Positions 48,602 through 58,762 are shown, numbered from the stretch's first letter. The stretch is DNA of 64,000 bases from Lactiplantibacillus paraplantarum (GCF_003641145.1 NZ_CP032744.1:1922001-1986000); one strand, 5' to 3'. The notes: generated by a model not told the origin, from the letters alone. Program-made: numbers and translations.

Positions 48602-49621
48602 ATGCAAGAACGCATTTTATTCGGAACGTATACGAAAAAAACAAGCCAAGGGATTTACCAAGGAACCCTTGACACCACTGCCAAAACCTTAACTAATGAT
48701 GGCTTACTGGCAGCCACTCAAAATCCCACCTATTTGGCCCTTTCAGCTAAGGATCGCCTATACAGTGTCGACAAGGAAGATGACGAGGGCGGTATCGCAG
48801 CTTGGCAGTTAGATGGCCAGACCGCTCACAAACTAAATACCGTCGTCGCACCTGGCACCCCACCAGCCTACGTTGCCGTCGACGAAGCCCGGCAACTCGT
48901 CTATAGCGCTAACTACCATAAGGGAACAGCCGAAGTCATGAAAATTGCTGCGGATGGGGCGCTAACTTTGACCGATACCGTTCAACATCGTGGTAATGGC
49001 CCTCGTCCTGAACAAGATGGCTCCCATATTCATTACATCGACCTCACGCCAGACAATCGCTTAGCCGTAATCGATTTGGGTAGCGATAAGGTCTACGTCT
49101 ATAACGTCAGCGACGCCGGTCAGTTAAGTGAACAATCCGTACTCACTATGGAAGCTGGTTTCGGGCCACGCCACCTCGTGTTCAGTCCGGACGGCCATTA
49201 CGCCTTCTTGGCTGGTGAATTATCAAGTCAGATTGCAAGCTTAAAATATGATGCCCAAACTGGCACCTTTACGCAACTTGGCATTGTCAAAACAATTCCG
49301 GCCGACTACACGGCGCATAACGGTGCCGCAGCCATCCGTTTAAGTCACGACGGTCATTTTCTCTACGTCTCCAATCGTGGCTACAACACGTTAGCCGTCT
49401 TTGCAGTAGCCGCAGACGGTCACTTGACTCTGATTCAGCAAATCAGTACGGAAGGTGACTTCCCCCGTGACTTTGATTTAGATCCAACTGAAACCTTTGT
49501 CGTGGTCGTCAACCAAAATACCGACAACGCGACTTTGTATGCTCGGGACTTAACGAGTGGTAAACTAAGTCTATTACAAAAGGACGTCAACGTGCCCGAA
49601 GGCGTTTGCGTTCGTTTCTAG
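48602..49621 (+). CDS. Lactonase family beta-propeller protein (6-phosphogluconolactonase-like)
   Basis: A 339-residue seven-bladed propeller of the YkgB/Pgl group. Repeated blade motifs include LVYSANYHKGTAEV, YIDLTPDNRLAVIDLGSD, GPRHLVFSPDGHYAFL and HDGHFLYVSNRGYNTL. E. coli Pgl hydrolyses 6-phosphogluconolactone; many lactobacilli use this enzyme in the phosphoketolase pathway. Start ATG 48602 follows AAGGAGG; the longer upstream frame lacks a site. Seven bases further is the cutC region, one transcript. Confidence 0.9.
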   Translation: MQERILFGTYTKKTSQGIYQGTLDTTAKTLTNDGLLAATQNPTYLALSAKDRLYSVDKEDDEGGIAAWQLDGQTAHKLNTVVAPGTPPAYVAVDEARQLVYSANYHKGTAEVMKIAADGALTLTDTVQHRGNGPRPEQDGSHIHYIDLTPDNRLAVIDLGSDKVYVYNVSDAGQLSEQSVLTMEAGFGPRHLVFSPDGHYAFLAGELSSQIASLKYDAQTGTFTQLGIVKTIPADYTAHNGAAAIRLSHDGHFLYVSNRGYNTLAVFAVAADGHLTLIQQISTEGDFPRDFDLDPTETFVVVVNQNTDNATLYARDLTSGKLSLLQKDVNVPEGVCVRF

Positions 49622-49636
49622 CAAAGGATGAAGCTC

Positions 49637-50275
49637 ATGTTATTAAAAGAAGTCTGTGTTGAAAATTACACCAACATTCCCGCAGCGATTGCGGCCGGTG
49701 CGAACCGGATTGAACTCAACGATAATTTGGCCGTTGGTGGCACCACTGTCAGTCGCGGCGTAATGGCCGAAGCGGCCAAGTATACTGGTGAACATCACGT
49801 GCCCCTAGTCGCCATGATTCGCCCTCGTGGTGGGAATTTCGTCTATAACGATACGGAATTAAAAATTATGGAAGCGGATCTCCTACAGGCCCAATCATTG
49901 GGTGTTGACGGTGTCGCATTTGGTGCTTTAACCGCGGATCATCAACTTGACGAAGAAGCCTTGGAACTATTAATTGGTGCAGCCGGTGGCATGTCGATCA
50001 CCTTCCACATGGCTTTTGACGCCATCCCTGCCGACCAACAGGCAACAGCGATCGATTGGTTAGTAGAGCATGACGTCGACCGTATTTTGACACATGGTGG
50101 TCCACTTGATCAGACGATTGATAACTGTGTCCCCCACTTACAAACGACGATTGCCCAAGCAGCCGATCGGATTCAGATTTTGCCTGGTGGCGGCATTACC
50201 GCTGCAAACGTAACGACCATCACGGCAACGTTAGGGGTTAATCAGGCCCACGGGACAAAAATCATTAAATACTAA
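49637..50275 (+). CDS. cutC: CutC family protein
   Basis: A 212-residue TIM-barrel protein. Blocks typical of CutC are AAGANRIELNDNLAVGG, VPLVAMIRPRGGNFVY, GVAFGAL and ITFHMAFDAI. It was named for copper tolerance in E. coli, but that role is disputed and the reaction is unknown. ATG 49637 is preferred: AAAGGATG is 6 bases upstream, while the ATG at 49628 is part of it. Transcribed with the lactonase. Confidence 0.9.
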   Translation: MLLKEVCVENYTNIPAAIAAGANRIELNDNLAVGGTTVSRGVMAEAAKYTGEHHVPLVAMIRPRGGNFVYNDTELKIMEADLLQAQSLGVDGVAFGALTADHQLDEEALELLIGAAGGMSITFHMAFDAIPADQQATAIDWLVEHDVDRILTHGGPLDQTIDNCVPHLQTTIAQAADRIQILPGGGITAANVTTITATLGVNQAHGTKIIKY

Positions 50276-50283
50276 GAGCTTCC

Positions 50284-50320
50284 AAAAAGACGCATCTCAT
50301 TTTTTGAGATGCGCCTTTTG
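50284..50320 (+). terminator. Terminator of the lactonase-cutC transcript
   Basis: GACGCATCTCA pairs with TGAGATGCGC around a T-rich loop, then CTTTTG. Confidence 0.85.
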
Positions 50321-50516
50321 ATTTAAAAAATCAAGACGTCAATAGCTGTTATTCAAACGCCTGCGTATCAGTACAAGACGCCCCTAACCAAACTGGCGGC
50401 TTTCGTTCTAAGTTGGCCACGATAGGCACTGACTATTTAGCGCATTTTAATCACCATTCGCACTAAGTAGAACGAGCATAATCTGGTACCAAATACTAAT
50501 ACTTCCACTGTCCAAC

Positions 50517-51419
50517 TTACGAATTGGCACGCTGATTATGTGTAATCAAGCGACTAAGATCAGACGGCAACGGCGCAAAAGTCGTCAGGGTCTTATCAAT
50601 GAACGGATCATCAAATTCCAATTGCATGCAATGCAGCGCTTGACGTTGAATCCACGGATCACGAGGCCCATTGTAAAGCTCATCTCCAACCAACGGATGA
50701 CCGCTAGCCGCAAAGTGAACCCGAATCTGGTGCGTCCGACCAGTATGCAAACGTACCCGCACCACCGTCATATTGCGCAATCGTTTAACTACCCAATATT
50801 CAGTCAAGGATGGTTTACCATCAGGCCGCGTGGTCCGTTTGATAAACGAATCAGCAGCCCGACCAATCGGCGCATCTAGCCAACCATGATCAGTAGCTAA
50901 TTCGCCACTGACCACGGCTAAGTACATTTTGCGCATCGCGTGGGCCTTCAATTGATGGTCAATGATCGAGTGTGCAAAGTGGTGCTTGGCGAACAGAACA
51001 ATGCCACTCGTATCACGGTCCAAACGAGTTGTAATATGTACAACTTCATTATCATAATGGGCAGCTTGATAATAGCCCTTCACCCGATTAGCTAACGTAT
51101 TATCGGGTAACGCGTGTGCCGGCACCGAGGCCACCCCAGCTGGTTTATTCACGATTAAATAATCCCGATCCTCATACAAAATAGTTATTGGCAACATTGA
51201 GACGCCGAGATGATCATTGCCAATTTCGGCGGGTGTAACCATCGTCACGGTCTCACCACCCGTCAACATGTGAATCGCTAATACTGGTTGCTCATTAACG
51301 AGAATCGCTCCGCCATGAAACTTGACTTTCTTCAATAAACTACGCGTCACGCCGTGCTGTGCCAAGAGCGTTTTGACCTTCATCGGCGTCGCCTCATGAT
51401 TGATCCAAGTAAACCTCAT
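50517..51419 (-). CDS. RluD-family pseudouridine synthase
   Basis: A 300-residue pseudouridine synthase of the RluA/RluD group (B. subtilis YjbO type). The catalytic Asp lies in [30 protein letters not shown] and HPLVGDELY are further family blocks. An N-terminal S4-like region is present but weak. The ATG overlaps the nadK stop by four bases (ATGA), so it is third in relQ-nadK-rluD. The RNA target cannot be told from sequence. Confidence 0.92.
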   Translation of the reverse strand: MRFTWINHEATPMKVKTLLAQHGVTRSLLKKVKFHGGAILVNEQPVLAIHMLTGGETVTMVTPAEIGNDHLGVSMLPITILYEDRDYLIVNKPAGVASVPAHALPDNTLANRVKGYYQAAHYDNEVVHITTRLDRDTSGIVLFAKHHFAHSIIDHQLKAHAMRKMYLAVVSGELATDHGWLDAPIGRAADSFIKRTTRPDGKPSLTEYWVVKRLRNMTVVRVRLHTGRTHQIRVHFAASGHPLVGDELYNGPRDPWIQRQALHCMQLEFDDPFIDKTLTTFAPLPSDLSRLITHNQRANS

Positions 51420-52219
51420 TGTTCGTCCAACCCAATGAAGGACGTTCCAACTCGTTTCCAGAAACGGTTATGCCGGTGTTGTGCAAAGGCAATCCGCCGG
51501 TTAGCAATCGAATAACGAATTTGCTCAATTGGACGTGGTTGGGTATCCATTTGATCAGCCGTAAAGATAAAATGCGACTTTTGTTGTGGGCGAATCGTGA
51601 TCGTTTCGTATGGCGCTACGATGACTGGCGAACCAAGTGTTCGGAAGACCCGGTTGTTGATCGATGCAATTTCAGCCATTTGTAAAGCATCTAATCGCGG
51701 ATGAATAACCGCACCGCCCACTGATTTATTATAGGCTGTTGAACCGGTCGGTGTTGAGACGCATAACCCATCGCCACGGAAACGTTCAAATAATTCATCT
51801 TGAATATAAACATCGGCAACCATGGTGCTCCCAAGTTTTTTGAGCGTTGACTCATTCAACGCCAAATAATGATCCGTCGCATCGGTGTCGGCATAAGTAA
51901 TATCCACAGCTAACAATGGGTAGGTCACACTCTGCCCATTATCTTCTAGCAAACCAGTTATCAGTTGGTCGATCTCATAATCACGCCAATCCGTATAAAA
52001 GCCGAGATGGCCAGTATGCACGCCGACAAAGCGTACCTGATCAACCATGTGGCTATAATGATGAAATGCCGCTAAAAGCGTCCCATCGCCCCCTACAGAT
52101 AGAACAATATCGGGGTGTTCATCATCGATCTCAAATCCAGCAGCTAGCAGCTTAGTATGTAACTCACCCGCTACTTTTTTCGTCTTAGCACTCGCATTTG
52201 CAAAAATCGTTACTTTCAT
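51416..52219 (-). CDS. nadK: NAD kinase
   Basis: A 267-residue enzyme making NADP from NAD. The GGDGT motif is in [26 protein letters not shown] and the Gly-rich [18 protein letters not shown] shape the nucleotide pocket. AAGGAAG precedes the ATG, which overlaps the relQ stop by four bases. Confidence 0.96.
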   Translation of the reverse strand: MKVTIFANASAKTKKVAGELHTKLLAAGFEIDDEHPDIVLSVGGDGTLLAAFHHYSHMVDQVRFVGVHTGHLGFYTDWRDYEIDQLITGLLEDNGQSVTYPLLAVDITYADTDATDHYLALNESTLKKLGSTMVADVYIQDELFERFRGDGLCVSTPTGSTAYNKSVGGAVIHPRLDALQMAEIASINNRVFRTLGSPVIVAPYETITIRPQQKSHFIFTADQMDTQPRPIEQIRYSIANRRIAFAQHRHNRFWKRVGTSFIGLDEQ

Positions 52220-52878
52220 GAATTCTGATCTTCCTTTGTCGAGTCAGGATCATCATTACTCGGCCCCTTCCCATATGAGAACAGGCTCTGAGCTTCTTGA
52301 ATTTCCTCACGAATTTCTGACATTTCTTTATCCAAACTAAAAGCGGCTTCGGCAGCTCGTTGTAGTCGCTGACTCAAATTTTCAGGGAAATCTCCTTGAT
52401 ATTTATAGTTAAGTGAATGTTCAATCGTTGCCCAAAAATTCATAGCAAGCGTCCGGACTTGGATCTCGGCCAAAATTTTCTTCTCACCACCAACCATCTG
52501 GACGGGGTACTCAATCACGATATGATACGAACGGTAGCCAGATGGCTTTTCATTACTAATATAATCTCGTTCTTCTAAAATCGTCATATCGGTCCGTTTT
52601 CGCAACAAATCAACGACTTGATAGATGTCCTCAACGAACTGACACATAATCCGTAAACCGGCAATATCTTGCATATCTTGTTCCAAGCGGTCTTCTTGAA
52701 CTTTACGTCGGGTCATCTTTTCCTTAATGCTATCAACGGGTTTGACCCGCCCCGTTACAAATTCAATCGGTTCATGCTGATTCAAATCACGAAATTGTTT
52801 CCGCATTCCCCGCAATTTAACTTTGAGCTCATCAACAGCTTGCTGATAAGGCAGTAAAAAATGATTCCAATCTTCCAT
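52216..52878 (-). CDS. relQ: Small alarmone synthetase RelQ (GTP pyrophosphokinase)
   Basis: A 220-residue (p)ppGpp synthetase of the YjbM/RelQ type, with only the synthetase domain: [29 protein letters not shown] and [20 protein letters not shown]. No hydrolase, TGS or ACT domain. The C-terminal helix is followed by a polar tail. GGAGGTG precedes the ATG. It heads the relQ-nadK-rluD operon, conserved across Firmicutes. Confidence 0.95.
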   Translation of the reverse strand: MEDWNHFLLPYQQAVDELKVKLRGMRKQFRDLNQHEPIEFVTGRVKPVDSIKEKMTRRKVQEDRLEQDMQDIAGLRIMCQFVEDIYQVVDLLRKRTDMTILEERDYISNEKPSGYRSYHIVIEYPVQMVGGEKKILAEIQVRTLAMNFWATIEHSLNYKYQGDFPENLSQRLQRAAEAAFSLDKEMSEIREEIQEAQSLFSYGKGPSNDDPDSTKEDQNS

Positions 52879-53103
52879 CGGGGCACCTCCGTTTCAATCC
52901 ATACCCTAAAATTTTACCATAATTTGCTGGAATAAAAAGTTAACGTTCTCGAGATTGAACCCTAAGTTCACTTTTTTTCCAAACTGCAAGCCTAGAAACA
53001 AAATACTTTACGAATTTAGCAAATCGGTGCATGATAACGGGTGAAGGTTTAATCTAAGTAACGAGTTATGCTTTGGTGTTAAAAAATTTATGAAATGAAA
53101 AAC

Positions 53104-53132
53104 TTGCAAATACCTCGTTTGATTGGTATTCT
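53104..53132 (+). promoter_or_regulatory. Promoter of spxH
   Basis: TTGCAA (53104-53109), 17-bp spacer, TATTCT (53127-53132), 39 bases before the GTG start. Confidence 0.55.
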
Positions 53133-53171
53133 GCACTATGACGCGAATAGAGAAAGTGGAGGAATTATGAC

Positions 53172-53807
53172 GTGTTAGAAGTGTACTTATTTGTAAATCC
53201 GTTGGCAAACCAATGCGTACGCGATGAACAAAACGTGTTACGGTTGGCAAATGACTCAGACAAGCAAATCCAATTTCAATTCGTACCGTTACTGAACATC
53301 AATGTTATCCAGCGGGCCTTAAAATGCCAAGGGATCAAAACATCTGACTGGCACGCCCAAAATGAACAGTCGCAAACGCTGTACCGGGTTATTTTGGATT
53401 ACAAAGCAGCCCTATTTCAAGGTAAAAAGCGCGGCCGTAACTTTTTGATTGCCTTACAGTCTGCAATGCTTAAGGCTGGTCAACATTATTCAGAACACCT
53501 CGTCAAAACCGTGGCGACGGACTGTCAAATTGATTTGGATATGTTCATGGAAGATCGTGACAGTGACTTAGCAAAACAAGCCTTTCATGCTGATCAACGA
53601 TTGGCTTCCGAAATGAATATTACCGAGGCGTCTTCCGCCGTCGTTTTTGATTGCGACCAATACGATTATGGCGTCTTGTTAGAACAATTTAATTACACGA
53701 CACTTTTTGATTTAGTTAATGGTAACTTAGATCCTTTCCAAGATGCCACCCGGGCAACCAATGCCAGTTGCGCTAACCTGACTAACGCACAATTACACGT
53801 TTTATAA
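53172..53807 (+). CDS. spxH: SpxH/YjbH-type ClpXP adaptor (DsbA-like fold)
   Basis: A 211-residue protein of the thioredoxin/DsbA superfamily related to YjbH, which hands Spx to ClpXP. The N-terminal strand LEVYLFVNPLANQCV occupies the redox-site position; only one Cys remains and there is no CxxC, so no disulfide chemistry is expected. GTG start 9 bases after GGAGG. It sits opposite relQ, as yjbH does beside yjbM-yjbN-yjbO in Bacillus; spx itself is 4.3 kb downstream. Confidence 0.88.
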   Translation: MLEVYLFVNPLANQCVRDEQNVLRLANDSDKQIQFQFVPLLNINVIQRALKCQGIKTSDWHAQNEQSQTLYRVILDYKAALFQGKKRGRNFLIALQSAMLKAGQHYSEHLVKTVATDCQIDLDMFMEDRDSDLAKQAFHADQRLASEMNITEASSAVVFDCDQYDYGVLLEQFNYTTLFDLVNGNLDPFQDATRATNASCANLTNAQLHVL

Positions 53808-53840
53808 TTTCATCAATTGCAATTATTCAACTGGTTTACC

Positions 53841-53884
53841 AGTCAAAAGCACCCGACGATCATTTTCGCCGGGTGCTTTTGACT
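53841..53884. terminator. Strong terminator after spxH
   Basis: AGTCAAAAGCACCCG (53841-53855) is an exact complement of 53870-53884; the stem has T-rich flanks inside the arm on the plus strand and could also stop minus-strand transcription from pepF. Confidence 0.85.
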
Positions 53885-54035
53885 AGTATCAGTTTTTAAA
53901 TTCTCAGCGCCGGCACCATGAACAAGCACTGACACAACTGCTTATCTACTTTTGTAAAATAAAACAGGTGCTAGAACGATTTATTTTGAACGCTCATTTG
54001 TAAACAAACTAATGCTAAGGTTGTGATTCACTCGC

Positions 54036-55847
54036 TTACTGCTTCGTCACTAACTGTTCAAATTCATCTAGTCGTTCTTCAAAAACCTTGAAAGCTGCAT
54101 CTAGATAATCTGGCTTGGTCATATCAACACCAGCTCCGTGCATGACATCAATTGGAAACGCTGAAGAACCTGCTTTCAAATAGCCTAAATAGTCATCAAC
54201 GGCCCCCGCCTGCTTGGTACTAATTCGGTCGGCTAGCGTCGAGGCGGCCGCAAAACCCGTGGCATACTGGTAAACATAGTAATTGTAATAGAAGTGTGGA
54301 ATACGCGACCATTCATCGGCAATCTGTGGATCACTGACCACTGCATCACCGTAATAGCGTTGATTCAACTGCAAGTACTGTTTTGATAACCGGTCAGCAG
54401 TCAAAGCTTGGCCAGCTTGATCTTGTTCGTGTAACCATTCTTCGAATTCTGCAAATTGGGTTTGACGGAAAACGGTCCCCTTAAAGCCATCTAGGTAATA
54501 ATTCAAGACATAGGCCCGCATCTGGGGGTCCTGTTCAGTTGCCAGAAAATAATTAGTCAGCAAATTCTCGTTAGTAGTTGAGGCGATTTCCGCCACAAAA
54601 ATTGAATAGTCACCATATTGATAAGGCTGATGATGCGTCGTGAAATAAGAATGCATGCTATGACCCATTTCATGGACCAACGTGTATAAATTATCAATAT
54701 TATCCTGCCAATTCAATAACATATACGGCGCAGTATCATACATTCCTGACGAATAAGCACCACTGCGTTTGCCCTGATTTTCCACAACGTCGATCCACCG
54801 TGAAGCAAAAGCCGTTTTTACATGTTTGAGATAGTCGGGGCCTAAAATTTTCAGTGCCTGTAAAGCCGTTGCCTGCGCCTGTTGATAAGAATAATTGATT
54901 GTCGGTTTGGGTGCTAACGGCGTATACATATCATACATATGCAACTGATCTACACCTAATAGGCGCTTACGTAGCGCCACGTAACGATGCAACAAATGCA
55001 AGTGATCATCGACAGCCGTAACTAAAGAATCATAAACCGACGTTGGAATTTGATTAGCAGCTAACGCGGCTGTTCGCGCATCGGGATAATGGTGGGCTTG
55101 GGCCACAAAATTATGCACTTTGACTTGGCTGGCAAGTGTCGAGGCAAGTGTGCGCCGAAATTGGCCGTATACTTGATATAATGCCTCAAAAGCTTCACGT
55201 CGGACTGCCGGATGGACGGACTCTAGTAACACGCCGTAAAGCCCTTGTGAGAGCTTAACAGGATTGCCATCATCATCCTGAACAGTCGGAAATTGAAAAT
55301 CAGCATTGTTTAGCACACCAAACGTCTTAGCTGAGGCCCCAAAGATGTCGCTAGCCCCTGCCAGTAAAGACTCTTCATTTTCAGACAATACGTGACCCTT
55401 TTGCAACCGCACCGTGTCTAATAAGTGCCGATAATCACGTAAAGTGACGTTTTCGTCAAGGTACGTATCCAATTCACCTGGTGTTAATTGTAAAATAGCC
55501 GGTTCAAACCAAGCAGTTGCTGCAGATACCTTGGCTGTTAAACTACTAGCTTGATCATCTAAAGCCGCATTCGTACTGTTTCCAGTGTCCTGATCACTCT
55601 TCAAACTAGCATATACCGCTACTTTTTCTAGCCGTCGATACAGGTCTAAGACCGCCTGAATCCCTGCCAGCACCGTATCGGCCGAACTGATAAAATCATC
55701 TTTAAGTGCTGCAACGGTGGGGATTGTCGCTTTGATTTGCGCGACATCCGCCGCATACGCAGCCTGATCAGCATAAATAGGCGTGAGATCCCAAGTCAAC
55801 GTTTCAGGAACGGCCGAACGAGTCGGCAATTTTTTAGTTGCTACCAT
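54036..55847 (-). CDS. pepF: Oligoendopeptidase F
   Basis: A 603-residue M3 zinc metallopeptidase cleaving oligopeptides of roughly 7-17 residues in the cytoplasm. The zinc motif is LVHEMGHSMHSYF (HExxH), with the third ligand Glu in the downstream EIASTTNENL segment. Full length for the PepF family. GGAGG lies 7 bases before the ATG. Follows coiA by 77 bases, as in Bacillus coiA-pepF. Confidence 0.95.
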   Translation of the reverse strand: MVATKKLPTRSAVPETLTWDLTPIYADQAAYAADVAQIKATIPTVAALKDDFISSADTVLAGIQAVLDLYRRLEKVAVYASLKSDQDTGNSTNAALDDQASSLTAKVSAATAWFEPAILQLTPGELDTYLDENVTLRDYRHLLDTVRLQKGHVLSENEESLLAGASDIFGASAKTFGVLNNADFQFPTVQDDDGNPVKLSQGLYGVLLESVHPAVRREAFEALYQVYGQFRRTLASTLASQVKVHNFVAQAHHYPDARTAALAANQIPTSVYDSLVTAVDDHLHLLHRYVALRKRLLGVDQLHMYDMYTPLAPKPTINYSYQQAQATALQALKILGPDYLKHVKTAFASRWIDVVENQGKRSGAYSSGMYDTAPYMLLNWQDNIDNLYTLVHEMGHSMHSYFTTHHQPYQYGDYSIFVAEIASTTNENLLTNYFLATEQDPQMRAYVLNYYLDGFKGTVFRQTQFAEFEEWLHEQDQAGQALTADRLSKQYLQLNQRYYGDAVVSDPQIADEWSRIPHFYYNYYVYQYATGFAAASTLADRISTKQAGAVDDYLGYLKAGSSAFPIDVMHGAGVDMTKPDYLDAAFKVFEERLDEFEQLVTKQ

Positions 55848-55924
55848 GCAGATTCCTCCAATTATTTCAATATAGCACTAGGTTACCACATATTGTAGCA
55901 ACCACGGTAGCATGTGTTTTCAAA

Positions 55925-57010
55925 TCAACGATCACGCCATTTGAGTTGTTGCGCGTTGATTTGCCAGACTGACCCCTGCTTAATAATGACTCGCTGATCA
56001 ACTAACATAGTCATTATTACTGTAATCTGCTGTTGTAATAGCTGACCTCGTGCGTGCAAGCACACACGCCGCGCAAGTAATGGCCGGAGTTGATGCCAAA
56101 TCAACGCGCGTAACTGTCCTGAAGTGAGAGCCCCTGTCCGTTGCCGTAATGCACCAAAAACGTGCCCGTACCAAACAAGATACGGCACTGCCAATATTGG
56201 CAATTGTGGGATCGTCGGAATGGTCCAGCTAGGAAGTTGCGCAATCGTCCCACCACGATGATAACAATAGGCCTGTAACTGCTCAAATACGTGTTGATGG
56301 CGTAGCCGGGCGAACATTAATTGTTGATAATAGCGCTGTAAATGATTCGTTGACAGTGGCAGTGTATCAACGGTCGCTGTGAATCGACGCAAATTCGTAA
56401 CCGACTGCTGCGTAGTGTTTAACCAGTAGCTTTGGTAGCTCAATGGTTCGGCGTCCAGCGTCAAAATATGATGTAATAACTGGACGTTAGCAGTCGTAAC
56501 GTGTAAAAAAAGCAGATATGGCCCCCACTGTTGTTGGTATTGTAAAAACTTTAAGGCCTTGCTATTGAGATGCAACTGCCGCTGATAGGGCTGCCCCAAC
56601 AACCACAACACTTGATAACCATGCCGCCAATATCCGTGAGTACGAGCTGCTAGTCGATCTACTGACAAGGGGGAACACTGAAATTCTAAAGCTAGTGGTG
56701 GCGCCGTAGCTCGTTGGACCAAAATATCTGGCCGCTGGTGTAAGTCCGCTAATTCGGCTTCCAAGCGAACCGTATAGCCACTAGCCGCAAACCAGGTGGC
56801 TAATAGTTGTTTACCGCAAAGATGTTCAGCCGTTTCGCCTTCTGAGAAAATATGACAATCCGTCACATGCACGTGTGCAAAGTGGGGCACAACCACTGAC
56901 CCCCGTTTGAGCCGTACGGGTTGTGAGCATCCGGGGCACTGATAAGCTAACTGACGGTCCGCAGTTGCCGCATTGATCAGTTGCTGACAGTCGTTCATTG
57001 CCATAAGCAT
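55925..57010 (-). CDS. coiA: Competence protein CoiA
   Basis: A 361-residue CoiA protein, needed for recombination of incoming DNA in competent streptococci and bacilli. N-terminal zinc-ribbon-like CPGC with HFAHVH and C residues, then a nuclease-like block with RPDILV and LALEFQCS resembling a PD-(D/E)xK core. ATG 57010 is 7 bases after GGGAGGGGG; the upstream TTG frame begins within that site. The gene is intact, though natural transformation is not established for this group. Confidence 0.88.
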   Translation of the reverse strand: MLMAMNDCQQLINAATADRQLAYQCPGCSQPVRLKRGSVVVPHFAHVHVTDCHIFSEGETAEHLCGKQLLATWFAASGYTVRLEAELADLHQRPDILVQRATAPPLALEFQCSPLSVDRLAARTHGYWRHGYQVLWLLGQPYQRQLHLNSKALKFLQYQQQWGPYLLFLHVTTANVQLLHHILTLDAEPLSYQSYWLNTTQQSVTNLRRFTATVDTLPLSTNHLQRYYQQLMFARLRHQHVFEQLQAYCYHRGGTIAQLPSWTIPTIPQLPILAVPYLVWYGHVFGALRQRTGALTSGQLRALIWHQLRPLLARRVCLHARGQLLQQQITVIMTMLVDQRVIIKQGSVWQINAQQLKWRDR

Positions 57011-57120
57011 CCGACCCCCTCCCTTCAACTAATAATTACGTCACCATCACCGATTCCTATGAAATTCCATCGTTATTTTTAAAAATTTCTTCTTCGTTAA
57101 ACAACTCAAGCATCCCCGCC

Positions 57121-57145
57121 GACTCATGAGTCATTAAGCCGGCTT
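57121..57145. repeat. Two adjacent perfect palindromes upstream of coiA
   Basis: GACTCATGAGTC (57121-57132) and AAGCCGGCTT (57136-57145), three bases apart. They lie between the mecA terminator and the coiA start and could be operator half-sites for coiA. Confidence 0.4.
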
Positions 57146-57160
57146 GATGCACTAAATCAC

Positions 57161-57199
57161 AAAAAAACCCAACATCACGGATAAACGTCATGTTGGGTT
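57161..57199 (-). terminator. Terminator of mecA
   Basis: AACCCAACATGACG pairs with CGTGATGTTGGGTT, followed by seven T on the minus strand, 10 bases after the stop. Confidence 0.93.
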
Positions 57200-57208
57200 G
57201 CTAAACTG

Positions 57209-57940
57209 CTATTTAAAATAGTGACGAATCGTTTCTAACGCGGCGTTAGACATGATTTTTTCACCATGTTCAAGTAATACGTCGGCTGAAACATTAGCTA
57301 AATGAGCGTATTCCAACGCCACCGCTACATCGTCCTTGATAGTTGCCGTTGTTGATTGGTCAACAAAGAAAACCAGTTCTAGATAATATTGATCCCGATA
57401 CTTAAATAAGTTAGATGCAAGTCCTTCTGGCCGGAATAACTGTGCTAATGATACCAAATCTTCGAATTGATCAAATTTCAACACATATTCCTTAGTTGGC
57501 GTATCCGGATCATCAAGATACGGATCGAGGTCATTCGTATCCTTAGTTGGATTATGCGCAACACCTTGCCCGTCTTCAACTTGATTCGTATCCGTCTGCA
57601 TCAATTTACGCTTTAAATAATCCGAAACATCATCCTGCGAATCATCATCATCTGATTGATCAGGTGACTGAGTGGCTTTCGCAATCGTATCTTGTAAATT
57701 ATCACTGTTTTTGCTAATAAATAATTCTAAACCATTTCGGTTTGGTAATACTTGGAAAGTTACGGCATCATTGTCCTGAAATTGATGATCAACATCAACT
57801 TCCTCCAAGATGCTATAGAAGAAACTTTCAATTTGCTTATGATTCCCTAGTAAATCTAATACGCGAATACCGCGTTCATTGAGATCATCATTTCCAATAA
57901 CGACGCGAATCGTATCTTCGTTGATGCGTTCCATCTCCAT
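57209..57940 (-). CDS. mecA: Adaptor protein MecA
   Basis: A 243-residue adaptor that brings substrates to ClpC. The N-terminal domain (MEMERINEDTIRVVIGNDDL) binds clients; an acidic Asp/Gln/Ser linker (about 90-150) precedes the C-terminal ClpC-binding domain (YVLKFDQFEDLVSLAQLF). Both domains are present. AAAGGGGTGG lies before the ATG. Neighbours spx and coiA repeat the Bacillus spx-mecA-coiA-pepF order. Confidence 0.95.
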   Translation of the reverse strand: MEMERINEDTIRVVIGNDDLNERGIRVLDLLGNHKQIESFFYSILEEVDVDHQFQDNDAVTFQVLPNRNGLELFISKNSDNLQDTIAKATQSPDQSDDDDSQDDVSDYLKRKLMQTDTNQVEDGQGVAHNPTKDTNDLDPYLDDPDTPTKEYVLKFDQFEDLVSLAQLFRPEGLASNLFKYRDQYYLELVFFVDQSTTATIKDDVAVALEYAHLANVSADVLLEHGEKIMSNAALETIRHYFK

Positions 57941-58035
57941 TACAGATCCACCCCTTTCTAAGTGTCAAGGGCCATAATCACTATCACAATTCTAACTTAT
58001 TTCAGTTTATTGTAAAGTAATCTATCTGAAAATAC

Positions 58036-58069
58036 AAAAATTGGCCAATTAGTTAAGCTAACTAGCCAA
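58036..58069 (-). terminator. Terminator of spx
   Basis: TTGGCTAGTTA pairs with TAACTAATTGGCCAA with a 4-base bulge, then five T on the minus strand. Confidence 0.7.
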
Positions 58070-58075
58070 TGATTA

Positions 58076-58474
58076 TCACATATTTGCTAATTGTTGTGCC
58101 CGCAATAATTCTAACGTTCGAATCTTCCGTGGTAAGAAGCGCCGAATTTCATCTTCATTATAACCGACTTGTAATCGTTTTTCGTCTAACATGATTGGTC
58201 GACGTAACAAACTTGGGTCCCGAGTGATCATATCAAATAATTCATTCAGCGATAAATCATCAATATCAACATTTAATTGCTGAAAAGCTTTTGATCGCGT
58301 AGAAATAATCTCTTCCGTTCCTGATTCAGTTAACTGTAAAATATGCTTAATATTCTCAATTGAAAGTGGCTCAGTAAACAGATTGCGTTCTTGAAAATCA
58401 ATGTCGTGTGTCTGTAACCAGGCCCTAGCTTTGCGACATGAGGTACAACTTGGTGCGGTATATAAAATAACCAT
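58076..58474 (-). CDS. spx: Transcriptional regulator Spx
   Basis: A 132-residue ArsC-like protein that binds the RNA polymerase alpha C-terminal domain and turns on thiol-stress genes. The redox switch CTSC is at residues 10-13, RSKAFQQL and [22 protein letters not shown] are Spx blocks. Start ATG 58474 follows AAGGAGG by 8 bases; an upstream extension lacks a site. Its own proteolysis adaptor (spxH) is in this window. Confidence 0.93.
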   Translation of the reverse strand: MVILYTAPSCTSCRKARAWLQTHDIDFQERNLFTEPLSIENIKHILQLTESGTEEIISTRSKAFQQLNVDIDDLSLNELFDMITRDPSLLRRPIMLDEKRLQVGYNEDEIRRFLPRKIRTLELLRAQQLANM

Positions 58475-58504
58475 ACTGGGTTCCTCCTTGGCGTCGTTAA
58501 TCAA

Positions 58505-58723
58505 TTTCTATAATATAATTCATTATACGCTAACCGCTTTTAATTGTGAATAGGTTTAACGAAATTAATTTAGATGAAACTAATTATTTAATTTACAATT
58601 ATTCATTTTTTGTTATTTATCTGCAAAATAAATCGCTTTTATTACGAATTTCGTTATTAATAAGATTGTGTGCAATTTATTTTCATCTTATAGTATTAAT
58701 AACCATTTTACAGTAAACTGACA
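58505..58723. other. AT-rich spacer upstream of spx
   Basis: About 220 bases, very AT-rich, no ORF with a ribosome site. It must hold the spx promoter(s), but several TATA-like hexamers make assignment arbitrary. Confidence 0.35.
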
Positions 58724-58756
58724 GAAAAAGCTTAGCAAAATGATTTGCTAAGCTTT
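58724..58756 (-). terminator. Terminator of the MBL-fold gene
   Basis: AAAGCTTAGCAAA pairs with TTTGCTAAGCTTT, TTTTTC tail on the minus strand. Confidence 0.85.
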
Positions 58757-58762
58757 ATCGTA

